A stretch of 64,000 bases of DNA, from NCBI GenBank assembly GCA_949358305.1, contig OX442320.1, positions 684,501 to 748,500 of the forward strand. Direction: 5' to 3'. The notes under the pieces were generated by a model. That model was given only the letters and a program-made list of their open reading frames with translations, made no database searches and was not told where the DNA came from. The translations under genes and the position numbers were made by a program. This document shows positions 1-10,984 of this stretch, in pieces. Position 1 is the stretch's first letter. Every line of letters starts with the position of its first letter. The stretch comes from Strigamia acuminata (taxonomy: Eukaryota; Arthropoda; Chilopoda; Geophilomorpha; Linotaeniidae).

Positions 1-2
1 AA

Positions 3-3000
3 CGCACTGAAGCTGTTTCTCCTTCTGAAAAAGCAAAGAAGGAAAAGTCTGAAGTTGAGAAAACTAAAGTTAAAGGATCCATGACGACTTGCACTACGAC
101 GCAAGACTCCAAACCGTCTTCAAGCGCCAAAGTGAAGACAGAGTCGAGACAAGAGAACAAGTCTGCGAATACCAAGGCACTCAAGTGCATTTTTTGTCAA
201 GAAGACCATTTGAGCGGTTCTTGCAAAAAGGAATTCGAAATCAATGCAAAGATTGAATTGATAAAGAAAAACAGACTTTGCTTTAATTGTTTTCGAACAG
301 GCCATCGCGTTGGTGACTGCAAAGTGAAGTTTTCCTGCAAGCATTGTGGCGGAAGACACCATTCAACCATTTGTAAGAAGTCTGAGGTGAACAATTCTCC
401 AAGTCTGACAGAGAAGCCAAAGGAGTTGCAAGTGACCACACACGTCTCGTGCGCGATATCCACTTCTCTTCAACTCATGATTTTTGTTGCTGACCTCAAA
501 ACAAAATCTGGAGGTTCACACCACATCAGAGGCATGATTGACCCGGGAAGTCATCGGTCATTCATTACAACTGAACTGGTGAACCGACTAAAGCTAAAGA
601 AGTGCGGTAGTATTTCTGCGACCACACAACGGTTCAACGATTCTATTCCTGCTGCCACTGATTACGACGTGTACAACGTTACTCTTCAAAGTAAGAATGA
701 CACACAAAGTTTCAAATTATCAATGCTTTCAGTGGAAAATTTGCCGAAAGTGCAAGGCATTTTGAATGCATCGGTAATAGAAAAGGTGAAGAAGCTGAAT
801 CTTGAACTTGCCGAAGATCTGCCAGCCAAGACATCTCAAATAGACATTCTTTTGGGAGTTGATGCCTGGTGGAAAGTCATTAAAGATGGCAAAAAGAAAA
901 TCAACGACGATCTTGGACTCATAAATACGTTATTTGGATGGGTGCTTATAGGAGCAGCCGGAAATACGGATTTATTCGAAGATGAAGCTGATTTGACTTC
1001 ATGTTGTAATACTTGCAACATAGAAATCCATGAACAATTGGACAAACTTTGGAATTTAGAGGCAATTGGGATTAATGCTGGTGAAAAGGAATCCGATTTC
1101 ACAAGAGATCGATTTGAAGCCACGACAAAACGTCTTGACGACGGAAGATACGAGGTGATGCTGCCTTTTAATGGACAAGAAACTGACTTGGACTCAAACT
1201 GGGAGCTCGCACTTAACCAATTAGCCAACACATTGAAGAGAATCGACTCAAATGACGATTATAAGAAGCGATATGACGACTCAATGTGGCAATACATTGA
1301 AGAAAACCACGCTGAGGAAGTTCCAACTGAAGAACGGTTCCTAAAGAAAGGGACATATAACATTCCACATCATCCAGTGATCAAAGAGGACCGGGAAACA
1401 ACGAAATTCAGAGTCGTATTCAATGCGTCGTCTGCGAAAAAAGGAAAACGCTCATTAAATGACTGCCTTTTTCCTGGACCATCCTTAAATCCAGATTTGA
1501 TATTGGTGATGGTCAGATTCAGATTGTATTGCATTCCAATCATCGCTGATATTAAACAAGCATTCCTCCAAGTGATGATAAACCCCACGCATAGGAATTT
1601 TCTGCGTTTTTTGTGGGTTTCGAGGCAATATTTCAAGAACCCCTATTCGTGGAAAAATTTGTGGAATAATATTATGATTTTGAGGATGATAGTCGTACCA
1701 TTTGGAGTTATTTCCTCTCCTTTTCTCCTGTGCGCAACAATTCGGAAACAAGCTGATCAATACAAAGAGACACATCCGAAAGAAGTTGATGCACTTGACG
1801 CCGGGATATACATGGATGATTTAACTTCTGGAGGTGATCACACGACAGACACAACAAAACATTGTGAAGAATTAAAAATGATTTTAGATGATGGGAAACT
1901 CCCACTTGTAAAATGGGCAACAGCCAATGAAAAGGTTTTCAATGACATCAAAGAAAAGGGATTTCACATGAGAAGTGACGGATTCTGTGAACAGGGAGTG
2001 ATAAAAATGCTTGGAATTTTATGGGACACGCAAGAAGACGTCCTCATGTTCAGGATTCCACAAATAGACATTATTCCGAACACAAGACGTGAAGTTCTCT
2101 CTTTGGTAGCTTCCATTTTTGACCCGATGGGACTCATTTCTCCAGTCGTTTTGAAAATGAGACTCCTTCTTCAAGACATTTGTCTACGTACCAAGAACTG
2201 GGACGGAAGAATTTCTGACTCAGAAAGGCAAGAGATTGACGAATGGAGTCGAGACATCCAGAAATTAAAAGACTATAAAGTACCTCGATGGTTAGAAACC
2301 TATTCTAATGAAGAATTGAGTATTGAAGTTTTCTGTGATGCCAGCACTAAAGCCTTTGGATGTGCAATTTTCATCGTCAACAACAAAGGAAAAAGAACTT
2401 TGCTACTCAGCAAATGTAGGCTAGCCCCTGCAAAAAAGATTACCTTGCCTAGACTTGAATTAACTGCTGCGGTCGTTGGTGTACGGATGTGTCAGTATTT
2501 GACAAATAACTTTCTGCCAGGTTATCCAATCAAAGACATTCGATATTTTTCTGATTCCACCATAACTTTGGCTTGGATCAACTCGAAGAAAAATGAGTGG
2601 AAGCCTTATGTTTCTAACCGCGTTCAGGAAATTGTTTCATCGTCTGACGCAAGCCAATGGTCACATATTCCGACAGAGTTCAATCCTGCAGATCTACTTA
2701 CACGACCACACGATGCAAAAACATTAATGACAAATAAACTTTGGTGGAACGGCGTGGACGTTTCTAAAATCGAAAAAGTCGAGGTCGTGCAAGAAAAACT
2801 ACCCGAAGAAGAAAGAAAGATTGTGGTTATGAATGTTCAAGTTAAAGAAACGTTTTTGAGCAAATTTTTCAAAAGATTTCGCAACTTCAATCGTCTGGTT
2901 AGAGTATTTTCGTACATTTTGCGCTGGAAATCTCATCGTTTTCGCGGCGAAGATCTCGCGCAACGCGAAATGGAATCTAGTCAAATTAGGATTCTTCAAT

Positions 3001-3193
3001 TTTCACAGGAAATCTATTTTCGAGAAGAGATCGAAGCTGTGAAAAACAAGACTGAAGTTGAGAGATCATCCCCTTTGAAAAATTTCGAATATTTCTTAGA
3101 TGAGGATGGACTTTTACGTTTGCGCAGCAGACTGAGATTGTCTTTGCTTTCATTTGACGAAAAATACCCGATTCTTTTACACAACGAAAGTTG
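3..3193 (+). pseudogene. BEL-A Gag-Pol, part 1 (zinc knuckles, protease, reverse transcriptase, RNase H)
   Basis: The frame is open from the window edge, so the first ATG at 81 is internal and the true start lies upstream. In order: a Cys/His-rich nucleocapsid region at about 186-380 with the CGGRHH signature of BEL Gag; a retroviral-type aspartic protease with the DPGSHRSF active-site motif near 535-565; a reverse transcriptase with the catalytic YMDD box at 1809-1820; and an RNase H with the FCDAST motif near 2330 and a downstream NPADLLTR motif near 2685. The protein copies the element RNA into DNA inside Gag particles. The RT looks slightly longer than usual just before the VPFG motif (about 1620-1690). 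The reading frame is cut at 3193 by Copia-1 and would run 11 codons into the copia LTR before a stop, so this copy is dead. Confidence 0.92.
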
Positions 3194-3779
3194 TGTAGCA
3201 GAGGAGAGCGGCGCAAATTCGGCGTGAACCGAAACGTGGAAGCGAATTATGGCCAAGATGGCGTCGTGCTGCACGCACGAACGTGTCGACGACGTTTTGC
3301 AAGGAAACGAACGACGGCCGCGCAGGAAAGCGCTTATATGCCGAAAAGACAAGACTTAACACTTGTTAAAACTATAAAATAAGGTTTAATAATAACATAC
3401 TTAACAATTGAGTCCCGAATGAATGAAAAATGGCGGAGCAGCTCGCTCTCGAGGTGGGCGCCATGTTGACGAGTTGGAAGAAGGAAAAATTGTACATAGC
3501 GACACCTTGTGTCGGTAATTGTAAACACATGACATAAAATTAAAGTGAATTAAACATTGTGACTAAATAAAGCATGATACTCCATGCTTAAAAATCAAAT
3601 ACAATTGTAAACATTGGAAATAAGCTATTTGGGATGTAAATAAACATTAAATCATTATATCAAATTATATAAAGACAAATTGGATTTGATATAAAATAAA
3701 TATCGGAATAAATGATTAGAATGTAACATAATAAGATTCTATGTCTCATCGACATATAAAATGGTCTTTTAGACCAACA
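3194..3779 (-). repeat. Copia-1 3' LTR (left copy)
   Basis: 586 bp, starting TGTAGCAGAGG and ending GACCAACA as read on the plus strand. It matches 9959-10544 apart from one substitution. Short ORFs inside it are present in both copies only because the LTR is duplicated. Confidence 0.95.
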
Positions 3780-3791
3780 ATTCCCCCTTTC
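3780..3791 (-). promoter_or_regulatory. Copia-1 polypurine tract
   Basis: On the minus strand this reads AAAGGGGGAAT and lies directly against the 3' LTR, the expected position for the plus-strand primer of reverse transcription. The 200 bp between it and the stop codon at 4000 are untranslated and hold nothing else I recognise. Confidence 0.85.
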
Positions 3792-3999
3792 GATGGAAAT
3801 AGGATCAGGGGAAATAATAAACGGATACTGGAATTACAGTGCATATGAGATCGAAAAAGAAATAAAACAAAAAGTCGAATCATCGAGCCGGGTACTGTTA
3901 TTGAAGAACACTACGAAAGCCCGAATATTCCCACTGGAACTCGATGATCCTCGATGTCGGGTAATAACTAAAGAATGTCACGAGAAAGTCACGGTGAAA

Positions 4000-6900
4000 T
4001 CAGAGTCGGAAGATCTTGGAGATTAACGACTTCAAACGTTCGGAACTAAGCCATTTGGTAAATATGTCCGCAACGTTTTGTTCACCGGATACTTTGTGAA
4101 GATCGAAACATCCCGCCGTATACCACTCTCGTAGCCAATGATATTTGACGCGGATATGCTTGGTCTTTGAATTTTCCACGTCATTCGAAGTAAACTGGAT
4201 AGCCGCGAGAGCGTCGGAATAGATAATCGGTCGGGATTGCCTGTCGAGAATCGGAAATTCGGTGTAAATGTTGTCGAGCCAGAAGGATTCCTTCACACAT
4301 TCCACCAGGGCGATAAATTCCGCTTCCATGGTGGAACATGCAACCGTTGACTGTTTTCGGCACGACCAGCCAATTGGCACATTTCCGATAAAGTTGATAT
4401 AGCCGCCGAAACTTAGAGACGTGGTTGCTTCGCTCGCCCATGACGCATCCGTAAAAGCCCACAGTTGGCTAGAATTACAGCCCGAAAGCTCGATACGATA
4501 GTCGATAGTGTTGGCCACATATTGAAGAACTTGGAGGAGGGCTCGGATATGCGTCTTGTCGTAACAGGTGTTGAATTGGCTTAGCGAAATAACCGAAAAT
4601 AAGATGTCGGGGCGTGTTCTCGACGCGAGGAATAAAAGTGAACCGATGAGAGATCGGTAAGGAAAGTCCGGTAGATTTTCGGTTGACCCCTTCACGAGCG
4701 TTGTCCCGGGTGTGACGGGGACCTTCACGAGGCGATTGATAGAGACCTCGAACTTCTTGACGAGCTTTGCAATGTAGGCGCGTTGCGTGATGAAGGTTCG
4801 ACCAGCGTCTCGAATGAACTCGACGCCCAATAGTCTCGTGATGGGACCAAGATTAACTATGTCGAATTTGGACGAAATAAGCTGAATGATCCGGGTTAAC
4901 ACGGTGTCGGAAGCGTAGAACAGTACGATGTCATCGACGTACACCAACATAACGGCACAATTGCCGTAAATGTACACACAATTGCACGCGGGCATCTTCC
5001 GAAAACCGAGAGCTCGAAGCGTTCCATCCAACTTTTCGTACCACTCCCTCCCTGATTGGTGAAGTCCGTAGAGGGATTTAACAAGCAGCCAGACGTTTGC
5101 GGGGTTCGAACAAGTTGCACCTGCGGGGATGCGCATATACACCTTGTGCTTCAGGTCCCCATACAGGTATGCACTTTTGACGTCGAGGTGAGCATCCTTC
5201 CATCCTCTGAGGACGACCAGAAGGCAGAAGAATAGCCGGATCAAGACGAAGTTTACGACCGGACTAAAAACCTCGTCGTAATCCACCCCGATGGTTTGGC
5301 GAAAACCTTGTGCGACGAGCCGAGCACGATAACGTGTTATCTCGCCGCTTAGATCCGTCTTCAGTTTGAAGATCCATTTACAGCCTAATACTGTAGTCTC
5401 GGGTGGCCTCGGAACTTCGACGTAGATCTGCCTTTCTTTGAATATTCCCAATTCTTCGTCAATGGCTTCACGCCATTTCGGAGCATCTTGAAACTTCGGA
5501 ATTTCCGCGTACGATGATGGTTCCGTACGGCAAAGATGAGCGGCATGTCGAGGACCGGGAATCGTGGGCAGTGTGTGCTCCATATTGCCGAAAAAGAAAA
5601 GTTCTGGATCGTAGGGGAGATTATTCATCGTGCAGAATTCCTCAACGTCCCGTCTCGAACGAAGTCGGAGATTAGGTTCGGGGAAATAATAGACATCGGC
5701 GTCTATACATCCAGGGCGTTGATCTTTTCGTAGATGTTCCTCCCGAATCCATCGTCTGAAGACTGTATCACCGCCAATATAACGCCAAAAGAAAGACGTT
5801 TTCCCGGCTGACGGTGCCGCAACATGAGTAGGGCCAGGAGGCAACGGTGATAAAGCTCCTTGATCGAATATTGGCATCATATGTTGCAAAATATTTCGGC
5901 CGTCTCTTCTGCGCGTTGTGACGAAACGAGTTGGCGAGCCAGGCGGTGAAAGCCCAGGAGAACTAGTTTGAGACGTTTCCGGTGAGACGTGTTGAGACTG
6001 AATCTGTTGCAACTCTGCCGCGTCCGGTTGAATTGCCTCATCAACAATCTGCCCAACATCTTCATCCGTATCCGGTCCTTCCTCTTGATAAAGGATTGGA
6101 TATGATGCTGATCGTCCCAAACTCGCAGAACCCGGTAATGCCAGTGCGCATGCATCTAACAACTGACGTTCAGGTGTATTAAGCGGGGAAATATGCACCA
6201 GTGGAATGGATATGGATTGCGAAACTGATCCGTTTCCATCATCATCATCGTCATCGTCGTCGGATGTATTCGAGGAATCCCCGTCAGTATCGGCTTTTGG
6301 CCAATCCAAATAGTGGACGTTGTCGTCGAATGACACGTGTTGTTGTTGGTTAACATCGGGTTCCTCGAAGATTTGATTGCGATGACCATTTTGACTTCTC
6401 AATGTCCTTTTATAAGACTGATGTTCATCAATGCGTACGTGAGTTGATTCCGTTACGCTATTGTCCACAGGATTCCATATGCGGTAACCACGTGTGCCTG
6501 TGGCGTAGCCTACAAGGAAACCCTCCCAAGCACGAGGATCAAGCTTTTTGCGTCCCGGTGCAGTAAAGTGCACCCAGCACTTGGATCCAATTTTCCTTAG
6601 GTGGCGCAAAGAAAGAGCACGCTGACGCCAAAGTAGGTATGGCACTTGGTTATTCAAACGGGAATGTGGACTTCTATTTTTAATGTAGGCGAAATTAACC
6701 GCGAGTTCAGCCCATAGACCTTCTGGAAGTTGTGTCTCTTGTATAACAGCTCTAATGTGGTCAACCATTGTCCGGTTAATTCTTTCGGCTGTGCCGTTCA
6801 TTTGAGGGCTTGACGGATTTGTTCGCTGCCCCTGGATCCCCTTTTCCTTCAAATACTGTTGAAATTCATTGGACATGAATTCGCCGCCTCTGTCAGATCG

Positions 6901-9018
6901 AATAGCTTTGATGCGCGTGTCCGCAACGCGCTCGACCCTGGCGACGATCTCCTTGAAGCACGAGAAAACTTGGGATTTTTGTGCCAAAGGGGTGATCCAA
7001 GTGTACCTCGTCGCGTCATCGATGACGGTGAAAACGAAGCGAGCGCCCCCAAACGAGGCTACCGGATACGGCCCCCACACGTCCATATGCAAAAGATCAA
7101 GGGGCTGAGATGTTGAAGGATGCAGATCCGGCTTGTGAGAAGCCCTGATGGATTTCGCAAGGCGACAGTCGTTGCACGCCAATTCTTGCGACACTTCCGC
7201 TGGTTCGAGTCCATACACTTTGTCATTATTGGCTAACAACTTCAACGCGTTGGTGTACAAATGTCCAAGGCGACTATGCCACAAACCGGTCGCATCTTTC
7301 ACAGAGGCAGGGTTGGCAAGAGCTTTCTTCGGGAATTGGACGGGATTAGCAATAACCTTCTTTTGTGATTGAGAAGGATTACCAGCGGATTGGATGGGAG
7401 AAGGAGATGTGACGGGTGGAGGACTGCTGGGGATATGCTGGAGAGCATTAGCATAGGAATAGATTGGAGGGTTTAGGTGGACAGGTAAAGATTGTGTCAT
7501 GAATGTAGGATTGATGGCGGCCGAAATTGACGTCGGGACCTCTGTCGCAGGTAATGGCGGCATCTGAATCCTAAAATCCGAAATGTTCTGTTGCGATGAC
7601 TTCTGCCTTTTCGGCTTCGGAATATTCACGAAGTCAACTTCCGTTGTGACAAATGTCTGTACGGGTGATTGCTGAATCATTGGTGAAGTCGTAGTGGCAA
7701 CAGTTGGATTTGTACACAACCCATCCACATAGTAAAGTCCTCCTTTCTCTTTTGCTTTCAGAACGGCACTCGTGATGTCCGTTTCATATATATGGACTTC
7801 TCCATTGAAAATATGAATATGGTGACGGGTCTTATCAATTTTGGACACTGATATTAAATTCGCCTCAAAATTGGGCGCATAAAGAACGTTCGTCAGTGTC
7901 ACATTGCAGTGAGAATTGTCCACACGTGTTTGTAGTTGAACACTTCCTCGACCAGTCACTTGTGATTTTCCTTGGCCCAGTTCGATGTCAAAAGGGACAA
8001 TATTCACAAAATCGGAAAACCACGATCGTATGTGGGAAACATGGTCTGTGGCACCACAATCAACTATCCATTCGTTGGATTGCATCAGGTGGGCAACAGG
8101 ACGTTCAACAATTTGCGGAGCATTCACGAAAAACACCGCGTTGCGAACCGGATGAGAGCTTCCTCTCGGGCGATTGTCCTCAGGTTTGGGAGCCGAGTTC
8201 TTGCCACGCTTCTTGCTTTTGCTGCGAGAACGTTGGAATGTCGCCGTGGGTTGTTGATTCCGGTCGTCACGCTTCGGGTATGGGCACTTGTTAGCATAGT
8301 GGCCCATCTCTTGACAGTTGAAACATCTGACTTGCGACAATGGACGACGTGGACGTGACCCTTGACGAGATTGTTGTGGGTTCTGGGCAGACGCGTGAGC
8401 CGATGATGAAACATTGTGTAAACCCACTGATTTGAGGCGAAGATATTCAGAAACCAATTGTTCGGACACTTTAGTCGGCGTAAAATTAGCTTCAGGCCAG
8501 TTATAGATAGCAAACGTGGCCTGTGCATATTCTGAAGGTAGACGATGTAAATACTGGTAAGCATGATGCTTGTCCGACACTTCTTCCTTCATATCCCTGA
8601 GTTGGCGTACGTGGAGATCGACACGACTGACGAAATCGACCATGTCTTCGTTCGGTTGAAGATGTAGGCCCAAAAATTGCCATCTCATGGCTGCTTGACG
8701 AGCCAGAGAGCTGGGAGCAAAGATTTTTGACAAAATGTCCCAAGCTTCTTTCGGGGTATTGGCGTTGTCCAGTGTGGAGCGTTTCGCCTCGCTCACGTGG
8801 CAATAAATGTGTCCCAACGCCTTGTCCTTATTTAATCTGTATTTCTCAGTCTCTTTCGGGGTCAGTGTCAGTAAATGTTCGGCCTCTTTTTCCTCGGTGA
8901 CATGTCTCCAGAGGCCTTCTGACTTTAGGAGCATGCACATGGCACGACGCCATGATTCATAGTTGTTGATTCCTAACATCGGACACTTTCCAACCGTTGG
9001 CTCCACGTATTTGGACAT
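4000..9018 (-). CDS. Copia-1 Gag-Pol polyprotein (1672 aa)
   Basis: A single uninterrupted frame with the copia domain order. N-terminal Gag (residues 1-230) is followed by a CCHC zinc knuckle, CFNCQEMGHYANKC, near 232-246. An aspartic protease with VDCGATDH near 317-325 follows; DCGA replaces the more usual D-S/T-G. A pre-integrase HHCC domain lies near 578-615. The integrase core has D in HMDVWG (about 643), D in RSDRGGEF (about 706) and E in GTAERINR (about 743). Reverse transcriptase carries WIFKLK near 1210 and the catalytic YVDD near 1360. RNase H has FTDASW near 1525 and MEAEF near 1563. Gag builds the particle, and the enzymes copy and insert the element. Having no frameshift or stop, it is probably expressed as one polyprotein. 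The ATG at 9018 fits because the Gag domain begins right after it. Confidence 0.95.
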   Translation of the reverse strand: MSKYVEPTVGKCPMLGINNYESWRRAMCMLLKSEGLWRHVTEEKEAEHLLTLTPKETEKYRLNKDKALGHIYCHVSEAKRSTLDNANTPKEAWDILSKIFAPSSLARQAAMRWQFLGLHLQPNEDMVDFVSRVDLHVRQLRDMKEEVSDKHHAYQYLHRLPSEYAQATFAIYNWPEANFTPTKVSEQLVSEYLRLKSVGLHNVSSSAHASAQNPQQSRQGSRPRRPLSQVRCFNCQEMGHYANKCPYPKRDDRNQQPTATFQRSRSKSKKRGKNSAPKPEDNRPRGSSHPVRNAVFFVNAPQIVERPVAHLMQSNEWIVDCGATDHVSHIRSWFSDFVNIVPFDIELGQGKSQVTGRGSVQLQTRVDNSHCNVTLTNVLYAPNFEANLISVSKIDKTRHHIHIFNGEVHIYETDITSAVLKAKEKGGLYYVDGLCTNPTVATTTSPMIQQSPVQTFVTTEVDFVNIPKPKRQKSSQQNISDFRIQMPPLPATEVPTSISAAINPTFMTQSLPVHLNPPIYSYANALQHIPSSPPPVTSPSPIQSAGNPSQSQKKVIANPVQFPKKALANPASVKDATGLWHSRLGHLYTNALKLLANNDKVYGLEPAEVSQELACNDCRLAKSIRASHKPDLHPSTSQPLDLLHMDVWGPYPVASFGGARFVFTVIDDATRYTWITPLAQKSQVFSCFKEIVARVERVADTRIKAIRSDRGGEFMSNEFQQYLKEKGIQGQRTNPSSPQMNGTAERINRTMVDHIRAVIQETQLPEGLWAELAVNFAYIKNRSPHSRLNNQVPYLLWRQRALSLRHLRKIGSKCWVHFTAPGRKKLDPRAWEGFLVGYATGTRGYRIWNPVDNSVTESTHVRIDEHQSYKRTLRSQNGHRNQIFEEPDVNQQQHVSFDDNVHYLDWPKADTDGDSSNTSDDDDDDDDGNGSVSQSISIPLVHISPLNTPERQLLDACALALPGSASLGRSASYPILYQEEGPDTDEDVGQIVDEAIQPDAAELQQIQSQHVSPETSQTSSPGLSPPGSPTRFVTTRRRDGRNILQHMMPIFDQGALSPLPPGPTHVAAPSAGKTSFFWRYIGGDTVFRRWIREEHLRKDQRPGCIDADVYYFPEPNLRLRSRRDVEEFCTMNNLPYDPELFFFGNMEHTLPTIPGPRHAAHLCRTEPSSYAEIPKFQDAPKWREAIDEELGIFKERQIYVEVPRPPETTVLGCKWIFKLKTDLSGEITRYRARLVAQGFRQTIGVDYDEVFSPVVNFVLIRLFFCLLVVLRGWKDAHLDVKSAYLYGDLKHKVYMRIPAGATCSNPANVWLLVKSLYGLHQSGREWYEKLDGTLRALGFRKMPACNCVYIYGNCAVMLVYVDDIVLFYASDTVLTRIIQLISSKFDIVNLGPITRLLGVEFIRDAGRTFITQRAYIAKLVKKFEVSINRLVKVPVTPGTTLVKGSTENLPDFPYRSLIGSLLFLASRTRPDILFSVISLSQFNTCYDKTHIRALLQVLQYVANTIDYRIELSGCNSSQLWAFTDASWASEATTSLSFGGYINFIGNVPIGWSCRKQSTVACSTMEAEFIALVECVKESFWLDNIYTEFPILDRQSRPIIYSDALAAIQFTSNDVENSKTKHIRVKYHWLREWYTAGCFDLHKVSGEQNVADIFTKWLSSERLKSLISKIFRL

Positions 9019-9938
9019 CTTGACGTGAAAAATTCGCAGATTTCGCTCACCGCGAAAAAATACAAAGGCGTAGAGAGTGATATAGGCGTAACAGGAGGCA
9101 CTAGGAGCACTTCACAATCCAATGGCACAATCACGATCACAAAACGACGCACTTTCGAGGCGGAAAACCACAAATTGGGAGCCGATGCTACAATCAGCTG
9201 ATAACCTAGAGTGAGTGTCCCCCTAGTGTCCTTTGAGATCGCCTGGGATCGCGGGAATACTAGGTGGCGCAGGGCTCAGCCTCACTCTAGAATACAACAA
9301 TAGCGGTGGACAGACTTGTCCGAAGGGCTATTGCGATTCTAATAATGACCCAACCAAAAACCTTAATATCTATCTTATAATAACAAAGTTTCACGACAGG
9401 GAAGGCAAAAATGTGACGAATCTCTCGCGTAACGTCACGCGAGCTCGTGATAAAGGCACGAGCGGGTTTTCTCGAAAAACCCGTTAAAAGCGCTAATTTG
9501 GATTCGAAAATCCAAATTCTTCTCATTAAATGAGGCTCTTCACGAAAATACGCAAAAATCGTCGAAAATAAATAAATCGTCGTGAATTCGTCGATACTAT
9601 ATACACTCCGGGGTGTATATAGCGAGAAACGTCTCGTTTCCGTTGAAAAATCGTCGAAAAATCGTCGTCGGGACGAAAATCCGTCGAAAACTGAAAATAA
9701 ATTGAAAATTCGTCGCAAAATCCGCGAGACCGCGAGATTTCGGACGAAAATTAACGTAGAATCGTGTGGTGAACGATACTCGGCGTGTCTGGACGTCGGT
9801 GATACGTCGCCGATGTCTGGAAACGCGAAAATAGGCCCGGGGATCGTCGTAAACTGAAAAAACACAAATCGCCGCGAAAATTCGCGAAATTCGCGAAAAT
9901 CTTCGGCGATAAAGAAAAAAAAATTATACACAGTAGCC
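9019..9938 (-). other. Copia-1 5' leader
   Basis: About 920 nt between the primer-binding site and the Gag start, rich in CGTCGAAAA and CGAAATTCG-type short repeats. A long frame running through it from the LTR (9287-10117, minus) shows no known domain. I treat it as untranslated leader, where packaging signals would be expected. Confidence 0.5.
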
Positions 9939-9956
9939 AACCATCCTCTGCTACCA
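9939..9956 (-). promoter_or_regulatory. Copia-1 primer-binding site for initiator tRNA-Met
   Basis: The plus strand reads AACCATCCTCTGCTACCA, identical to the last 18 nt of the animal initiator tRNA-Met including CCA, so the minus-strand RNA is fully complementary to that tRNA end. It lies two bases inside the 5' LTR. Copia-2 has the same 18-nt site. Confidence 0.92.
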
Positions 9957-9958
9957 AT

Positions 9959-10544
9959 TGTAGCAGAGGAGAGCGGCGCAAATTCGGCGTGAACCGAAAC
10001 GTGGAAGCGAATTATGGCCAAGATGGCGTCGTGCTGCACGCACGAACGTGTCGACGACGTTTTGCAAGGAAACGAACGACGGCCGCGCAGGAAAGCGCTT
10101 ATATGCCGAAAAGACAAGACTTAACACTTGTTAAAACTATAAAATAAGGTTTAATAATAACATACTTAACAATTGAGTCCCGAATTAATGAAAAATGGCG
10201 GAGCAGCTCGCTCTCGAGGTGGGCGCCATGTTGACGAGTTGGAAGAAGGAAAAATTGTACATAGCGACACCTTGTGTCGGTAATTGTAAACACATGACAT
10301 AAAATTAAAGTGAATTAAACATTGTGACTAAATAAAGCATGATACTCCATGCTTAAAAATCAAATACAATTGTAAACATTGGAAATAAGCTATTTGGGAT
10401 GTAAATAAACATTAAATCATTATATCAAATTATATAAAGACAAATTGGATTTGATATAAAATAAATATCGGAATAAATGATTAGAATGTAACATAATAAG
10501 ATTCTATGTCTCATCGACATATAAAATGGTCTTTTAGACCAACA
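9959..10544 (-). repeat. Copia-1 5' LTR (right copy)
   Basis: 586 bp, the partner of 3194-3779. As the 5' LTR of a minus-strand element it should carry the promoter. It is AT-rich and ends on the outside with GACCAACA followed by the AGTTG duplication. Confidence 0.95.
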
Positions 10545-10549
10545 AGTTG

Positions 10550-10984
10550 GGTAACTAGACTAATTATTCGCAAGACTCATCTTGATCTCATGCATGGAGA
10601 TTTGAGTGAAACGCTTTACCGAATTCGTGAGAAATTTTGGGTTCTCCGAGGACGCAGGACCATTCAGACTGTGATAAGAGAATGTTCCGTTTGCAGAAGG
10701 ACTAAACTTGCAAGAAATAATCCGTCTACTGGAGAATTACCGAAAGAAAGAGTAACCCCAGCAGCTCCTTTTCAACACACCGGAATCGATCATTTAGGAC
10801 CTATTTTTGTGGGAAAGGACAAAAAACGATTGAAGAAAACATACATTTTATTATTCACTTGTATGGTTACGCGAAGTTTACATCTCGAAGTGTCCGAAGA
10901 TTTATCCACTGAGAAATTCTTATTGGCATTCAGACGATTTTGTGCTCGTTACGGTTGTCCAGCAAAAGTCTTCTCGGACGACAG
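10550..10984 (+). pseudogene. BEL-A Pol, part 2 (integrase zinc-binding domain and start of catalytic core)
   Basis: Continues the BEL-A frame exactly after one copy of the AGTTG duplication. The translation has the H-H-C-C pattern of an integrase zinc-binding domain (histidines near 10578 and 10592, cysteine pair CSVC near 10687). It then enters the catalytic core with the first aspartate in GIDHLGP and the second in FSDD just before 10984. The frame is broken inside the core by the TK-1 insertion. Apparent coding beyond 10984 reads into the TK-1 LTR and is not part of the gene. Confidence 0.9.

Larger units (their letters stand above)
3194..10544 (-). mobile_element. Copia-1: complete Ty1/copia LTR retrotransposon
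   Basis: 7351 bp, transcribed on the minus strand, inserted into the BEL-A pol gene. Two 586-bp LTRs with TG...CA ends flank one long ORF. The insertion is bracketed by a 5-bp target duplication AGTTG (3189-3193 and 10545-10549). The LTRs differ at one position seen by eye (G at 3421 against T at 10186), so the insertion is recent. A tRNA primer site and a polypurine tract sit in the right places. Everything needed for autonomous movement appears present. Confidence 0.96.

Noticed and set aside
3191-3382. Short ORFs in the LTRs of Copia-1 and TK-1
   Set aside because: They appear twice only because LTRs are duplicated, and they carry no start context or domain.
9287-10117. 276-residue minus-strand ORF across the Copia-1 5' LTR and leader
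   Set aside because: It overlaps the promoter LTR and primer site, is built of CGTCGAAAA-like repeats and has no domain.
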